Source: Acrocarpospora corrugata (GTDB lineage Bacteria > Actinomycetota > Actinomycetes > Streptosporangiales > Streptosporangiaceae). From it: 64,000 nt of DNA. The DNA lies in contig NZ_BLAD01000049.1 of assembly GCF_009687845.1 (NCBI RefSeq), positions 1-64,000 on the forward strand, written 5' to 3'. The translations under genes were made by a program, and so were the position numbers. Shown here in pieces: positions 51,562 through 63,685 of the stretch. Numbering within the stretch: the stretch's first letter is position 1; every line of letters begins with the position of its first letter. The notes under the pieces were generated by a model that ran no database searches, was not told the origin of the DNA, and worked only from the letters and a program-made list of their open reading frames with translations.

Positions 51562-53505
51562 GTGAGATTCACCGCCATCCTGACCATGGCGTTATCGGCG
51601 GCCCTGATCGCCACCCCGGCACTGGCCCACGGCAACAACGACGGCTTCGTCAAACGCCAGGGCTCCGACCTCTACCTGAACGGCAAGAAGTTCAACTTCG
51701 TGGGGACCAACAACTACTACCTGATGTACAAATCCCGCCTGATGACCGATGACATGCTGGACGACGCGGCCGCCGCCAAGTTTAACACCGTGCGCACCTG
51801 GGGCTGGCTCGACATCGGCAACCAGGACGGCAGCAACTCGGTCGCGGGCAAGGCGGACGGCGTCTACTTCCAGTACTGGGACGGCACCAAACCGGCCTAC
51901 AACGACGGCGCGGACGGCCTGGAACGCCTGGACTACGTGCTCTACAAGGCCCGGCAGAACAAGATCAAGCTGATCATCCCGTTCACCAACAACTGGGCGG
52001 ACTTCGGCGGCATGGACCAGTACGTCCGCTGGGCCGGGCTGGACAACCACGACGACTTCTACACCGACCCCACCATCCGCGGCTGGTACAAAGCCTGGAT
52101 CGACCACGTCCTGAACCGCACCAACACCCTGACCGGGGTCAAGTACAAGGACGACCCAACCGTCCTGATGTGGGAGCTCGGCAACGAGCCGCGCTGCAAG
52201 GGCTCCGGCCTCTACCCGCAGTCGGCCACCTGCACCCCGCAGACGCTCACCACCTGGGCCGACGAGATGACCCGCTTCATCAAGTCCAAGGACGCCAAAC
52301 ACCTGGTCGGCGTGGGCGACGAGGGTTTCCGCTGCACCGACCCGGCCAGCTCGGACTGGACCATCAACTGCGGCGAGGGCGTCGACAACACCGCGCTGAC
52401 CCGGCTCCCGGCCGTGGACGTGATGTCCTTCCACCTCTACCCGGACGGCTGGCAGAAGGACGCCGCCTGGGGGACCGAGTGGATCAGAAGCCACATTCAG
52501 AAAGCCCGCCAGCTCGGCAAGCCGTCCCTGCTCGGCGAGTTCGGTTTCCGCGACAAGGCCGTCCGGAATGTCGTCTACCAGCAGTGGACCGAGGCGGTGC
52601 GGTCGGCCGGCGGGACCGGCTGGCTGTACTGGATTCTGTCCGGCATCCAGGACGACAACACTTTTTATCCGGACTACGACGGGTTCACGGTGTACTGCCC
52701 GTCGCCGGTCTGCCTGACGCTGACCAACGCCGGGACCGAGCTGACCTCCGGGCAGCGGTCGATGCCGCCGGTCGCCGACCATGACGCCACGACCGTCGAG
52801 TCCGGCACGGGGGCGACGCTGGACGTGGCGGCCAACGACATCGCGTACCGGACCTATGTGCAGCGGAACACGATCGACCTGGATCCGGCCGTCGCCGGGC
52901 GGCAGACCACGTCTGGGAACTTCACGCTGGTGAACGGCAAGGTCTCGTACACGCCGCCGGCCGAGTTCGCCGGGCGGGCCACCGCGCACTACACGATCAA
53001 GGACGCGGCCGGGCGGACCTCCAACGTGGCCGACATCACGGTCACCGTGAAGCCGAACCCGACCGCCGCGATCAAGCTGTTCTCGTTCGAGGACGGCATC
53101 CAGGGCTGGGCCCCCGGCAACTGGCAGCCCGACGCCGGCAACGTCGAGCAGACCTCCGCGTACGCGACCGACGGCGTCTCCGGCCTCCGGATCAACTCCA
53201 CCGGCGGCGCGTGGTTCGGCGCGACCTTCCCAGAACCGGCCAACCTGGCCAACAAATCGCAGTTCAAGTGGGACCTCAAGACCGGTCCCGCGGGCACGTC
53301 GGTCGCCGTGGCCCTGCAGTTCGGGCCACAATTCTCCTGGTGCCAATCCAACTTCACCTGGGCGAACCAGGACAGCGTGGTTCCGGTGGAGATCGACCTG
53401 ACCACCGACATGTCCTGTTCACTGGAGGACCTCGCGGATGTGCGAGGAATGTTCCTCTGGATTAGCCCAGGCACGTTTGACATTGACAACATTAGGGCTG
53501 AATAG
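51562..53505 (+). CDS. Secreted modular GH5-type beta-mannanase
   Basis: A 647-aa secreted enzyme with a signal peptide (1-22). The GH5 catalytic domain (about 28-390) shows RTWGWLDI, WELGNEPRCKG with acid/base E209 and LLGEFGFRD with nucleophile E326, plus SFHLYPDGW and GWLYWILSG. Residues about 400-495 are a bacterial Ig/cadherin-like linker (PPVADHDATTVESG ... AHYTIKDAAG), and 505-647 form a beta-sandwich (FSFEDGIQGWAPGNW...) that is probably a carbohydrate-binding module for mannan. The fold fits GH5 subfamily 7. Start GTG 51562 with AAGGAG. It supplies oligosaccharides to the importer. Confidence 0.93.
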   Translation: MRFTAILTMALSAALIATPALAHGNNDGFVKRQGSDLYLNGKKFNFVGTNNYYLMYKSRLMTDDMLDDAAAAKFNTVRTWGWLDIGNQDGSNSVAGKADGVYFQYWDGTKPAYNDGADGLERLDYVLYKARQNKIKLIIPFTNNWADFGGMDQYVRWAGLDNHDDFYTDPTIRGWYKAWIDHVLNRTNTLTGVKYKDDPTVLMWELGNEPRCKGSGLYPQSATCTPQTLTTWADEMTRFIKSKDAKHLVGVGDEGFRCTDPASSDWTINCGEGVDNTALTRLPAVDVMSFHLYPDGWQKDAAWGTEWIRSHIQKARQLGKPSLLGEFGFRDKAVRNVVYQQWTEAVRSAGGTGWLYWILSGIQDDNTFYPDYDGFTVYCPSPVCLTLTNAGTELTSGQRSMPPVADHDATTVESGTGATLDVAANDIAYRTYVQRNTIDLDPAVAGRQTTSGNFTLVNGKVSYTPPAEFAGRATAHYTIKDAAGRTSNVADITVTVKPNPTAAIKLFSFEDGIQGWAPGNWQPDAGNVEQTSAYATDGVSGLRINSTGGAWFGATFPEPANLANKSQFKWDLKTGPAGTSVAVALQFGPQFSWCQSNFTWANQDSVVPVEIDLTTDMSCSLEDLADVRGMFLWISPGTFDIDNIRAE

Positions 53506-53530
53506 CCGCTGACCTTCCCGAGGATGCCAC

Positions 53531-54625
53531 GTGGATCTGCTGACCAACCCGATCAAGGACTATGCCTGGGGCTCCCGCACGGCCATCGCCGCGCTCACCG
53601 GGCGGTCCGCGGCCGGGCCCGAGGCGGAGCTGTGGCTCGGCGCGCATCCCTCCGGCCCGTCGCTGCTCAGCCGCGGCGGGCCGGGGATCGCGCTGCATGA
53701 TGTGATCGCCGCCGATCCGGTGGCCGAACTCGGGACCGAGGTGATCGGCCGCTTCGGGGAGCGGCTGCCGTACCTGCTGAAGCTGATCGCGGTGGACCGA
53801 GCGCTGTCCATGCAGGTCCACCCCTCCCTGGAGCAGGCCGCGGAAGGCTTCCTCCGAGGTGACCACAACTACTCCGACCCGTGGCCCAAGCCGGAGATGA
53901 TCTGCGCGCTGACCCCGTTCTCCGCCCTCGCCGGGTTCCGTCCGCCCGGCGAGGCCGCGGCCCTGGTCGGCGCGCTCGGGCTGCCCGCGCTCACGCCGGT
54001 CGCCGACGCGCTGGCCGTCGGCGACGTGCTGGCCGCCCTCCGCGTCCTGCTGGGGTGGCCCGCCGACCAGCGCGCCACGCTGGTTCAGGATCTGGTCCGG
54101 ACGTCCGGCCACCCGTTGGTCGACCTGCTGGCCGAGCAGTACCCCGAGGATCCCGCCGTGCTGGCCCCGCTGCTGATGCGGCACCACGAACTCGCTCCCG
54201 GCGAGGCGCTCTACCTGGGCGCGGGCGTGCTGCACTGCTACCTTAGCGGCTTCGGCGTCGAGATCATGGGCAGCTCCGACAACGTGCTCAGGGCCGGCCT
54301 CACCCCCAAGCCCATCGACATCGAGGAACTCCTCCGGATCACCGACCCGGCCGCGCAGCCCACGTCCATCGAGCCGGTCGCCGACGTCTACCTCACCCCG
54401 TCCCCCGAGTTCCAGCTCCGCCGCTTCGTCCCTGGCGACGCCTACCCCGTGCCCGGCGCGGCCCCGCGCATCCTGATCTGCGTGGACGGCGTGGCGAGCG
54501 TCAGGAACGCCGCAGGGGAGGAGCTCAAACTGGATCCGGCGGAGGCGCTCTTCGCCGGGGCGGCGGATGGCGCGCTGGAACTGTCGGGCACCGGCACGGT
54601 GTTTTGCGCGGAGCCCCGGATGTGA
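53531..54625 (+). CDS. manA: Mannose-6-phosphate isomerase, class I
   Basis: A 364-aa type I phosphomannose isomerase: [51 protein letters not shown] (zinc-binding His), [59 protein letters not shown] with catalytic Arg. It converts mannose-6-P to fructose-6-P and closes the pathway from imported mannan. GTG start with GAGG upstream. It follows the mannanase gene by 25 nt. Confidence 0.95.
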   Translation: MDLLTNPIKDYAWGSRTAIAALTGRSAAGPEAELWLGAHPSGPSLLSRGGPGIALHDVIAADPVAELGTEVIGRFGERLPYLLKLIAVDRALSMQVHPSLEQAAEGFLRGDHNYSDPWPKPEMICALTPFSALAGFRPPGEAAALVGALGLPALTPVADALAVGDVLAALRVLLGWPADQRATLVQDLVRTSGHPLVDLLAEQYPEDPAVLAPLLMRHHELAPGEALYLGAGVLHCYLSGFGVEIMGSSDNVLRAGLTPKPIDIEELLRITDPAAQPTSIEPVADVYLTPSPEFQLRRFVPGDAYPVPGAAPRILICVDGVASVRNAAGEELKLDPAEALFAGAADGALELSGTGTVFCAEPRM

Positions 54626-54641
54626 CGATGCTGGGAGAGCG

Positions 54642-55088
54642 ATGCGCGAACCCATCGACTCCGACGTCGACCTCCACGACCCCAGCGTCCGCGCCGAACT
54701 GCGCCCGACGCCGTTCCCCGTCCTGGCCGCCATCTCGGCAGGCGGGGCCATCGGCGCGCTGGGCCGCTACGGCCTGTCGGTGGCGCTGCCGCACGCGCCC
54801 GGCGGGTTCCCGTGGTCCACGTTCCTGGTGAACGTGTCCGGGTGCCTGCTGATCGGCGTGCTGATGGTCCTGGTAACCGAGGTGTGGACGGTCAGGTTGC
54901 TGCGCCCGTTCCTGGGGGTCGGGGTGCTGGGCGGGTACACCACTTTCTCCACCTATGTGCTCGACATTCAGCAGGCGATGGATAGTGGTTCCGCTGGAAT
55001 CGCGCTTGCGTATCTGGCTGCCACGCTGGTGGCCGCGGTTCCCGCCGCGTGGGCGGGTACGGCGGTCACGCTTCGGCTGGTCCGGTGA
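54642..55088 (+). CDS. crcB: CrcB/Fluc fluoride channel, subunit 1
   Basis: A 148-aa membrane protein with a polar 30-residue N-terminal extension and four transmembrane helices. It has [38 protein letters not shown] and [19 protein letters not shown], the Fluc hallmarks (including the fluoride-lining Asn/Ser and Phe residues). Paired with the next gene by a 4-nt overlap (GTGA), it likely forms a dual-topology heterodimer. No fluoride riboswitch is seen before the ATG. Confidence 0.9.
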   Translation: MREPIDSDVDLHDPSVRAELRPTPFPVLAAISAGGAIGALGRYGLSVALPHAPGGFPWSTFLVNVSGCLLIGVLMVLVTEVWTVRLLRPFLGVGVLGGYTTFSTYVLDIQQAMDSGSAGIALAYLAATLVAAVPAAWAGTAVTLRLVR

Positions 55089-55428
55089 CTGTCCTGCTGG
55101 TCGCCCTGGGTGCGGCCATTGGCGCGCCGCTGCGTTATCTCACGGACCGGTTTATCCAGGCCCGGCATGATTCGGTTTTTCCGTGGGGAACGATGGCGGT
55201 CAACGTGGCCGGGTCGTTCGTGCTGGGGCTGCTGGTCGGCCTGCCGGTCCCGGAGTCGGTGGCCGTGTTCGCCGGGACCGGCTTCTGCGGGGCGCTCACC
55301 ACGTACTCGACCTTCAGCTACGAGACGGTCCGGCTGACACAGGAGGGATCGCGGTTCTACGCCGTCGCGAACGTCACCGCCAGCGTGACGGCCGGGCTGG
55401 GGGCCGCCACGCTGGGGTTGGTGATCGG

Positions 55429-57711
<2,283 letters not shown>

Positions 57712-57804
57712 GTGCTCCACCTCCTGGCTCTCTGAGGCCAGGAAAAGCCCGGGGAACACCGCGGGGACAGATCCACTCCGGCGCGCGAACCGGGCCCAAG
57801 TGGC

Positions 57805-58020
57805 TCAGCCGGCGATCACCCGGATCTCGAAGCCGTCGCCGCTCACCACCATGCCGTCGCGGACCTTACGGCGTTTGCGTAGCTCGACCTCGCCGTCGAC
57901 CAGGACGTGGCCTTCGGCGATGAAGTGCTTCGCCTCGCCCCCGCTCTCGGTGATCGCGCAGTACTTGAGCAGGTCGCAGAGGGCGATGTAGTCGGATGCC
58001 AAGGTGAACGTCTCTCGCAC
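57805..58020 (-). CDS. Small RNA-binding S4-domain protein
   Basis: A 71-aa protein consisting of one S4 domain: YIALCDLLKYCAITESGGEAKHFIAEGHVLVDGEVELRKRRKVRDGMVV, which is the RNA-binding alpha-L fold (YbcJ/RqcP-like). Probably binds ribosomal or structured RNA. GTG start at 58020. It lies 16 nt after the stop of the DUF1772 gene on the same strand and may be in its operon. Confidence 0.85.
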   Translation of the reverse strand: MRETFTLASDYIALCDLLKYCAITESGGEAKHFIAEGHVLVDGEVELRKRRKVRDGMVVSGDGFEIRVIAG

Positions 58021-58036
58021 CCGACCAGGATAGGCG

Positions 58037-58522
58037 TCACCAGGCGGTGGCCCAGGTGGCGAGGGCGATTCCGGCCACCAGCAGGCTGGCGGTGCTGAAG
58101 AAGGCCCTGATGTGGTTCCACCGGGTCCAGCGGGGGGCGAACGCGGCCCAGACCTGCGGGCCGGGGCCGGTGGCCTGGTCCAGGGCGTTGTTGAGCGGGA
58201 TGTTGACGGCGATCGTGGGGATGAACGCGCCCGCGAGGTAGACGCCGGTGGAGACCAGGAAGAGGATCCCGGCGCCCGACTCGCCGTCGATCAGCAGGAG
58301 CACCCCGGTGATCACGCCGACCGGGATGGCGCCGAGGAACGACGCGAAGAACACCGGGTTCTGGATCTTGATGTTGATCTGCCGCATCGCGGGGACGGCG
58401 TGCTCAGGTCCGGCCGCGTTCAGGCCCATGATCACCGAGGTCGAGTACGTGTAGAAGACCCCCGCGATCCAGCCCGTGAGGATCAACGTCACGAAAGCCG
58501 CAATTGCCGTCAGGGCGAACAT
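58037..58522 (-). CDS. DUF1772 (anthrone oxygenase-like) membrane protein
   Basis: A 161-aa protein with four hydrophobic segments and the DUF1772 pattern: GVFYTYSTSVIMGLNAAGPEHAVPAMRQINIKIQNPVF and NIPLNNALDQATG, then WTRWNHIRAFFSTASL. The family includes fungal anthrone oxygenases; bacterial roles are unclear. Start 58522 has GGGAG 9 nt upstream, better than 58531. Confidence 0.85.
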   Translation of the reverse strand: MFALTAIAAFVTLILTGWIAGVFYTYSTSVIMGLNAAGPEHAVPAMRQINIKIQNPVFFASFLGAIPVGVITGVLLLIDGESGAGILFLVSTGVYLAGAFIPTIAVNIPLNNALDQATGPGPQVWAAFAPRWTRWNHIRAFFSTASLLVAGIALATWATAW

Positions 58523-58624
58523 GCCCACCATCTCCCGTCGTGTCGTACCGACCCTACGAAACGATGGAACCGAACGCATCATCCCTTGGTCGCAGGATCT
58601 CTCCGACCTGGGGAGGAACCGTGA

Positions 58625-60337
58625 ATGGCTGCTCGTTCGCGCGTGCCGAGGATCCTGTCGATCGCCCTGACGGTGCTCGCGGTCTACTCGGCGGTGATCG
58701 CGCTGATCCCGCCGCTGCGGCGGCTGCTCGGCGAGGTGACCCAGCTCGTGGACAGCTGGCTGTTCCCGGTCGCGCCCAACCTCGCGTACGCGGCGTTCAC
58801 CGCGCTGCTGGCCGGGGCGCTGGTGCGGCGGAAACGGATCGCCTGGCGGCTGGTCGTGGTGCTGCTCGGGATCTCGCTGGCGCTCACCCTGGCGGGCGTG
58901 CTGGTGCTGCTGATGGTGCCGGGCGGCCGGGTCGAGGGCGGCAAGGCGACCCTGCCGGAGACCGCGTTCAGCCTGGTCGTCGTCACCCTGCTGCTGGCGC
59001 TGATGTTCTGGGCCCGAGGCGAGTTCTACGCCCGGGTCCAGCCCGCGTCGGCCCGCAAGGCGGTGCTCACCTTCGGCGGGCTGCTGGCCGTCTCCTTCGT
59101 GGTCGGCTACCTGCTGGTCACCGTGTTCCACGGCCCGCTCCCGCCCGACCGGCGGGTGCTGTGGACGCTGAGCCACACCCTCGGCGGGATCTTCGACATC
59201 CCCGGCGCGGGCCATCCGCCGGCCTGGGTGTCGTTCCTGATCGGGCTGATGAGCGCGATCGCGCTGATCGCCGCGTTCGCGGTGCTGTTCCGGTCCCAGC
59301 GGGCCAAGGCGGTGCTGGCCCCCGCCGACGAGGAGCGGATCCGCGCGCTGCTGGGGGAGCGCGACTCGCTGGCCTACTTCGCCACCCGGCGGGACCGCAG
59401 CGCGATCTTCTCCCCCAGCGGCAAGGCGGCCGTCTCCTACCGGGTCGTCAACGGCGTCTGCCTGGCCGGCGGCGACCCGGTCGGCGACCCCGAGGCGTGG
59501 GGCCCCGCGATCAGGGCCTGGACCGACCAGGCCGCCGCGTACGGCTGGACGCCCGCCGCGATCGGCGCCGGCGAGGATGGCGCCCGCGCCTACCAGCGGG
59601 CCGGCCTGAAGGTCCTCGAACTCGGCGACGAGGCGATCATCGACGTGGCCGCGTTCACCCTCACCGGCCGCGAGATGCGCGGCGTCCGCCAGGCGGTCAA
59701 CCGGGTCGAACGCGCGGGCTACACGCTGCGCGTCCGCCGCCACGCCGAACTGACCCAGGCGGAGACGCACGTCATCATCGGCCGCGCCGAAGCCTGGCGC
59801 GACACCGAGACCGAGCGCGGCTTCTCGATGGCGCTCGGCCGGCTGGGCGACCCGAGGGACGGGTGCTGCGTGCTGGTGGAGGCGCTGACGGCGGACGGGA
59901 ACGAGGCGGCCATCCTGTCGTTCGTGCCGTGGGGGAGTGGCGGGCTCTCGCTCGATCTGATGCGGCGCGACCGGGACGCCGAGAACGGCCTGATGGAGTT
60001 CATGGTCGCCGGGCTGGTCGCGGCTGCGCCGGAACTCGGGGTGACCCGGATCTCGCTCAACTTCGCGGTCTTCCGCGCCGCGTTCGAGGAGGGCGCCAGG
60101 CTCGGGGCCGGGCCGGTGATCCGGGCCTGGCGCCGGCTGCTGCTGTTCCTGTCCCGGTGGTGGCAGCTGGAGTCGCTGTACCGGGCCAACGTGAAGTACC
60201 GGCCCGAATGGGTGCCCCGGTTCCTCGCGTACGAGGACACCCGGGATCTCGTCAAGGTAGGCATCGCGTCGGCCATGGCCGAAGGGTTCCTGCGGGCGCC
60301 CAGTCTGCCGCAGCTGCTCAGACGGGGCGAGTCCTGA
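58625..60337 (+). CDS. MprF-like phosphatidylglycerol lysyltransferase-type protein
   Basis: A 570-aa protein with about six N-terminal transmembrane helices (to residue 220) and a C-terminal DUF2156/GNAT-like domain with YFATRRDRSAIFSPSGKAAVSYRVVNGVCLAGGDPVGDPEAW, MRGVRQAVNRVERAGYTLRVRR, and LNFAVFRAAFEEGARLG. These are the signatures of the MprF/LysX aminoacyl-PG transferase domain. It lacks the lysyl-tRNA synthetase of mycobacterial LysX, so it needs the cellular charged tRNA. Would confer resistance to cationic peptides. GGGAGGA precedes the ATG. Confidence 0.88.
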   Translation: MAARSRVPRILSIALTVLAVYSAVIALIPPLRRLLGEVTQLVDSWLFPVAPNLAYAAFTALLAGALVRRKRIAWRLVVVLLGISLALTLAGVLVLLMVPGGRVEGGKATLPETAFSLVVVTLLLALMFWARGEFYARVQPASARKAVLTFGGLLAVSFVVGYLLVTVFHGPLPPDRRVLWTLSHTLGGIFDIPGAGHPPAWVSFLIGLMSAIALIAAFAVLFRSQRAKAVLAPADEERIRALLGERDSLAYFATRRDRSAIFSPSGKAAVSYRVVNGVCLAGGDPVGDPEAWGPAIRAWTDQAAAYGWTPAAIGAGEDGARAYQRAGLKVLELGDEAIIDVAAFTLTGREMRGVRQAVNRVERAGYTLRVRRHAELTQAETHVIIGRAEAWRDTETERGFSMALGRLGDPRDGCCVLVEALTADGNEAAILSFVPWGSGGLSLDLMRRDRDAENGLMEFMVAGLVAAAPELGVTRISLNFAVFRAAFEEGARLGAGPVIRAWRRLLLFLSRWWQLESLYRANVKYRPEWVPRFLAYEDTRDLVKVGIASAMAEGFLRAPSLPQLLRRGES

Positions 60338-60352
60338 CTTAGGGTGAGTTCC

Positions 60353-61168
60353 ATGGATCTGACGCTGATGGCCGTGCACGCGCATCCCGACGACGAGGTG
60401 ATCGGCACGGGCGGGGTCCTGGCGCGGTATGCGGCCCAGGGGTTCCGTACCGTGCTGGTGACCTGCACCAACGGCGAGGCCGGCGACGGCCCCGGCGGCG
60501 TGAAGCCGGGCGACGACGGGCACGACGGCGAGGCCGTGGCCGAACTGCGGCTGGCCGAGCTGCGGGCCTCCGTCGAGCATCTGGGCATCAGCGACGTGGA
60601 GCTGCTCGGCTACCGGGACTCCGGCATGGTCGGGTGGGATACCAACCAGGATCCCCGGGCGTTCTGGAACGTGCCGATCGAGGAGCCGACCGCGCGGCTG
60701 GTCGCGCTGATGGAGCACTACCGGCCGCACGTCGTGGTCACCTACGACGAACGCGGCAACTACGGGCACCCCGACCACATCCAGGCGCACCGGATCGCGG
60801 TGGCCGCCACCGAGGCGACCGGCATCCCGGCCAAGCTGTACTACACCGCCGTCCCCCGGGCCCGGGTCCGGCAGATGTTCGAGCACATGCGCGCGAACGG
60901 CGTCGACCTGGGCGACCTCGAACTGCCCGCCGACTTCGGCACCCCCGACGAGCTGATCACCACCATCGTGGACGTCTCGCCGTACGTGGACCGGAAGATC
61001 AAGGCGCTGCGCGCGCACGCCAGCCAGGGCGAGAACATCTGGCTGCTGCAGATGCCGCAGGAGGCGCAGCAGATGGCGCTCGGCCACGAGACCTTCGTCC
61101 GGGTCCGCTGCGAGGTCGCCGCCCCGGACCAGGAAGAGGACCTGTTCGAGGGTCTTACCGAGGGCTAG
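60353..61168 (+). CDS. PIG-L family deacetylase (MshB/Mca-like)
   Basis: A 271-aa zinc deacetylase with HAHPDDEVIGTGG (9-21), LGYRDSGMVGWD (84-96) and the zinc-binding HPDH (139-142). This architecture matches mycothiol-pathway enzymes (MshB deacetylase or Mca amidase) and other GlcNAc-type deacetylases. The exact substrate cannot be set from sequence alone. The ATG at 60353 follows AGGG. It sits 15 nt downstream of the MprF-like gene and may be co-transcribed. Confidence 0.85.
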   Translation: MDLTLMAVHAHPDDEVIGTGGVLARYAAQGFRTVLVTCTNGEAGDGPGGVKPGDDGHDGEAVAELRLAELRASVEHLGISDVELLGYRDSGMVGWDTNQDPRAFWNVPIEEPTARLVALMEHYRPHVVVTYDERGNYGHPDHIQAHRIAVAATEATGIPAKLYYTAVPRARVRQMFEHMRANGVDLGDLELPADFGTPDELITTIVDVSPYVDRKIKALRAHASQGENIWLLQMPQEAQQMALGHETFVRVRCEVAAPDQEEDLFEGLTEG

Positions 61169-61209
61169 CACCCTGCCGGGGCCCTGCCGGGCCCGCCGAG
61201 ACTGGCGGG

Positions 61210-63603
61210 GTGATTCTGGTCTGGCTGCGCCTCGAACTGAGCCGGCGCTGGCGATCGCTGGTCGTGCTGAGCCTGCTGGTCGCCTTCGCCGGAGCCACCG
61301 TGATGACCTCGGTGGCGGGGGCGCGGCGCGGTGAAAGCGCGGTCGACCGGCTGCTGGCCGGCACGCTGCCCGCCACCCTCGCCGTCCTGCCCAACCAGAC
61401 CGGCTTCGACTGGGCGGCGGTGCGGCGGCTCCCCGACGTGGCCGCGGTGACCACCTTCCCCGGCTACACCGCGCTCCCCCTCGACGAGGCCCCCGACGAC
61501 GAACTGAGCTCGTTCGTCCCGGCCGACGCCGACGCCATGCGCACGATCGAGCGGCCGATCATCCTCGCCGGCCGCCTCGCCGACCCGGCGAAGGCCGAGG
61601 AGGCCGTCGTCACCGCCGAGTTCGTCCGCGCCGCCGGCCGGGGCGTCGGCGACACGGTCACCCTCCGGCTGCCCAGCCTGGACCAGGCGGGCCCGGACCC
61701 GGACGCCAGGGACAACGCCGCGCCGCGCGGCCCGGTGCTGCGGATCACGATCGTCGGCGTGATCCGCTCCTTCTGGTACGCGGACGAGGCCGGCGGACAC
61801 GGCAAGCTCATCCCTTCGCCGGGCCTGCTCGCCCGCTACCGCGCCAACCTGCTCGGCACCGCCGGCGACACCCCGCTCAACGGCCTGGTCCGGCTGCGCG
61901 GCGGCGAGCAGGGAGTGCCGCGCTTCCGCGCCGACCTGGCCAGAGTCGCCGGCGGGGCCAACATCGACATCGTGAACCGCGCCGAGGCCGTCCGGCACAC
62001 CCGGGACGTCATCGGCTTCGAAAGCGCCTGCCTGCTCGCCTTCGGCCTGGCCGCTTTCCTGGCCGCACTGGTCCTGGTCGGCCAGGCCATCATCAGGTAC
62101 GGCGCCGCCAGCGCCGCCGAGTTGCGCGCGCTCACGGCGGTCGGCCTGACCCGGACGCAGGGCGTGCGCCTGGCGATCGCGGGCCCGGTGCTGGCCGCCG
62201 TCGCGGGCACCGCCATCGCGGTCGGACTGGCCGTCCCCGCGTCGGCCTGGCTGCCGTTCGGCGCGGCGGCGGCGCGGGAACCCGACCCGGGCGTCGACGT
62301 GGACTGGCTGGTGCTCGGCGGGTTCGCCGTGCTCATCCCGGTGCTGGTGGCGGCCGGGACGGCGGTCGCGGTCTGGGCGGGCCTGTCCGCCCCGGGCAGG
62401 GTGCCGCCAGGGCGGCGTTCCGCCGTGGTCGCCGCGATGGCGGCGGCCGGGCTCCCCGTGGCCGTGGTGGTCGGGGCACGGTTCGCGCTGGAGCCGGGGC
62501 AGGGGGCGCGGGCGGTACCGGTGCGGCCGGCGCTGCTCGGGGCGGTCACCGGCGTGTTCGGAGTGCTCGCCGCGTTCACCTTCTCGGCCGGGGTCGCCGA
62601 CGCGGCGGCCAATCCGGCCAGGTTCGGGCAGAACTACCAGCTGATGGTCATCTTCGGCTTCGGCGGGCAGGACTTCCTGCCGCCCCGGCCGGTGCTCGAC
62701 ACGGTGGCCGACGACGCCGACGTGCTCGGGGTCATCGACATGCGGGTCGCGGGCGGGCGGAGCGGCGAGCTCCCGGTGGTCACCTACACCTACGAGCCGG
62801 TGGGCGCGCCGGTGCCGCTGGTGCTCACCGAGGGCCGGGCGCCGGCGGCCGACGACGAGGTGGTGCTGGCCCCGGTCAGCGCGCGGCAGCTCGGCGCGGG
62901 GATCGGCGCGACCATCCCGCTGGCCGGCGACAAGGGCTCCCGCGCCCTGCGGGTGACCGGCATCGGCTTCGGCGTGGAGAGCTCCACCCGGGGCTACGAC
63001 AGCGGCGCCTGGGTCACCGGACCCGGCTACGACCAGCTGTTCACCGGCTTCAAGGAACACGGCGGCCTGCTCGTGCTGCGGCAGGGCAGCTCCCCGGACG
63101 CCGTGGCCGCCCGCCTCACCCGGGCCGCGACGGGCCCGGACGGCATCGGCCCGCTGCTCACCGAGCCGTTCGCGCCGCGCCAGTTCGGCGAGATCAGGAA
63201 CGTGCGGGTGCTGCCGCTGGTCCTGGGCGGCTTCCTGGCGCTGCTCGCCGTCGGCGCGGTCGGCCACGCCCTGATCGTCGCGGTCCGGCGGCGCGGCCAC
63301 GACCTGGCGGTGCTGCGGGCCCTCGGGATGACCCGGGGCCAGTGCCGCCTGGCGGTGGTCACCCAGGCCGGCGCGATCACCACGCTCGGCCTGCTCGCCG
63401 GGATCCCGCTCGGCATGGCGCTGGGCCGGATCCTGTGGCGGGCCGCCGCCGGGATCATGCCGTTGCAGTACCAGCCGCCCACCTCGCCGTGGACGCTGAT
63501 CCTGATCGTGCCGCTGGCGCTGCTGGTCGCGGCCCTGCTCGCGGCCGGTCCCGGCCGCCACGCCGGGCACCGCAACCTCGGCCAGGCGTTGCGAGCTGAA
63601 TAA
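61210..63603 (+). CDS. FtsX-like ABC transporter permease
   Basis: A 797-aa membrane protein with a first helix at the N terminus (LVVLSLLVAFAGATVMTSVAG) and two FtsX-type blocks: one in the middle (residues about 270-420) and one at the end (about 670-790, LPLVLGGFLALLAVGAVGHALIVAVRRRGHDLAVLRALGMTRGQ). Extracytoplasmic domains lie between. The RALGMT motif is typical. Such permeases work with a MacB-type ATPase in envelope processes; no partner ATPase is present within the window. The GTG at 61210 lies 42 nt after the PIG-L stop and follows GGCGGG. Confidence 0.85.
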   Translation: MILVWLRLELSRRWRSLVVLSLLVAFAGATVMTSVAGARRGESAVDRLLAGTLPATLAVLPNQTGFDWAAVRRLPDVAAVTTFPGYTALPLDEAPDDELSSFVPADADAMRTIERPIILAGRLADPAKAEEAVVTAEFVRAAGRGVGDTVTLRLPSLDQAGPDPDARDNAAPRGPVLRITIVGVIRSFWYADEAGGHGKLIPSPGLLARYRANLLGTAGDTPLNGLVRLRGGEQGVPRFRADLARVAGGANIDIVNRAEAVRHTRDVIGFESACLLAFGLAAFLAALVLVGQAIIRYGAASAAELRALTAVGLTRTQGVRLAIAGPVLAAVAGTAIAVGLAVPASAWLPFGAAAAREPDPGVDVDWLVLGGFAVLIPVLVAAGTAVAVWAGLSAPGRVPPGRRSAVVAAMAAAGLPVAVVVGARFALEPGQGARAVPVRPALLGAVTGVFGVLAAFTFSAGVADAAANPARFGQNYQLMVIFGFGGQDFLPPRPVLDTVADDADVLGVIDMRVAGGRSGELPVVTYTYEPVGAPVPLVLTEGRAPAADDEVVLAPVSARQLGAGIGATIPLAGDKGSRALRVTGIGFGVESSTRGYDSGAWVTGPGYDQLFTGFKEHGGLLVLRQGSSPDAVAARLTRAATGPDGIGPLLTEPFAPRQFGEIRNVRVLPLVLGGFLALLAVGAVGHALIVAVRRRGHDLAVLRALGMTRGQCRLAVVTQAGAITTLGLLAGIPLGMALGRILWRAAAGIMPLQYQPPTSPWTLILIVPLALLVAALLAAGPGRHAGHRNLGQALRAE

Positions 63604-63685
63604 CGCGCAATTCCGGAGATGCGGCAAAGATTGCGCGGGGCGAATCTGGTCAAGTCACATGATTTCGTCTGCGGAGGAGGCGTTC

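Noticed and set aside
54601-54642. Possible fluoride riboswitch before crcB
   Set aside because: The short spacer has a GATG element but not the conserved multi-segment consensus; there is too little room.
58112-60342. Large frames opposite or shifted relative to the MprF-like and DUF1772 genes
   Set aside because: They lack domains or plausible ribosome sites and are codon-bias shadows.
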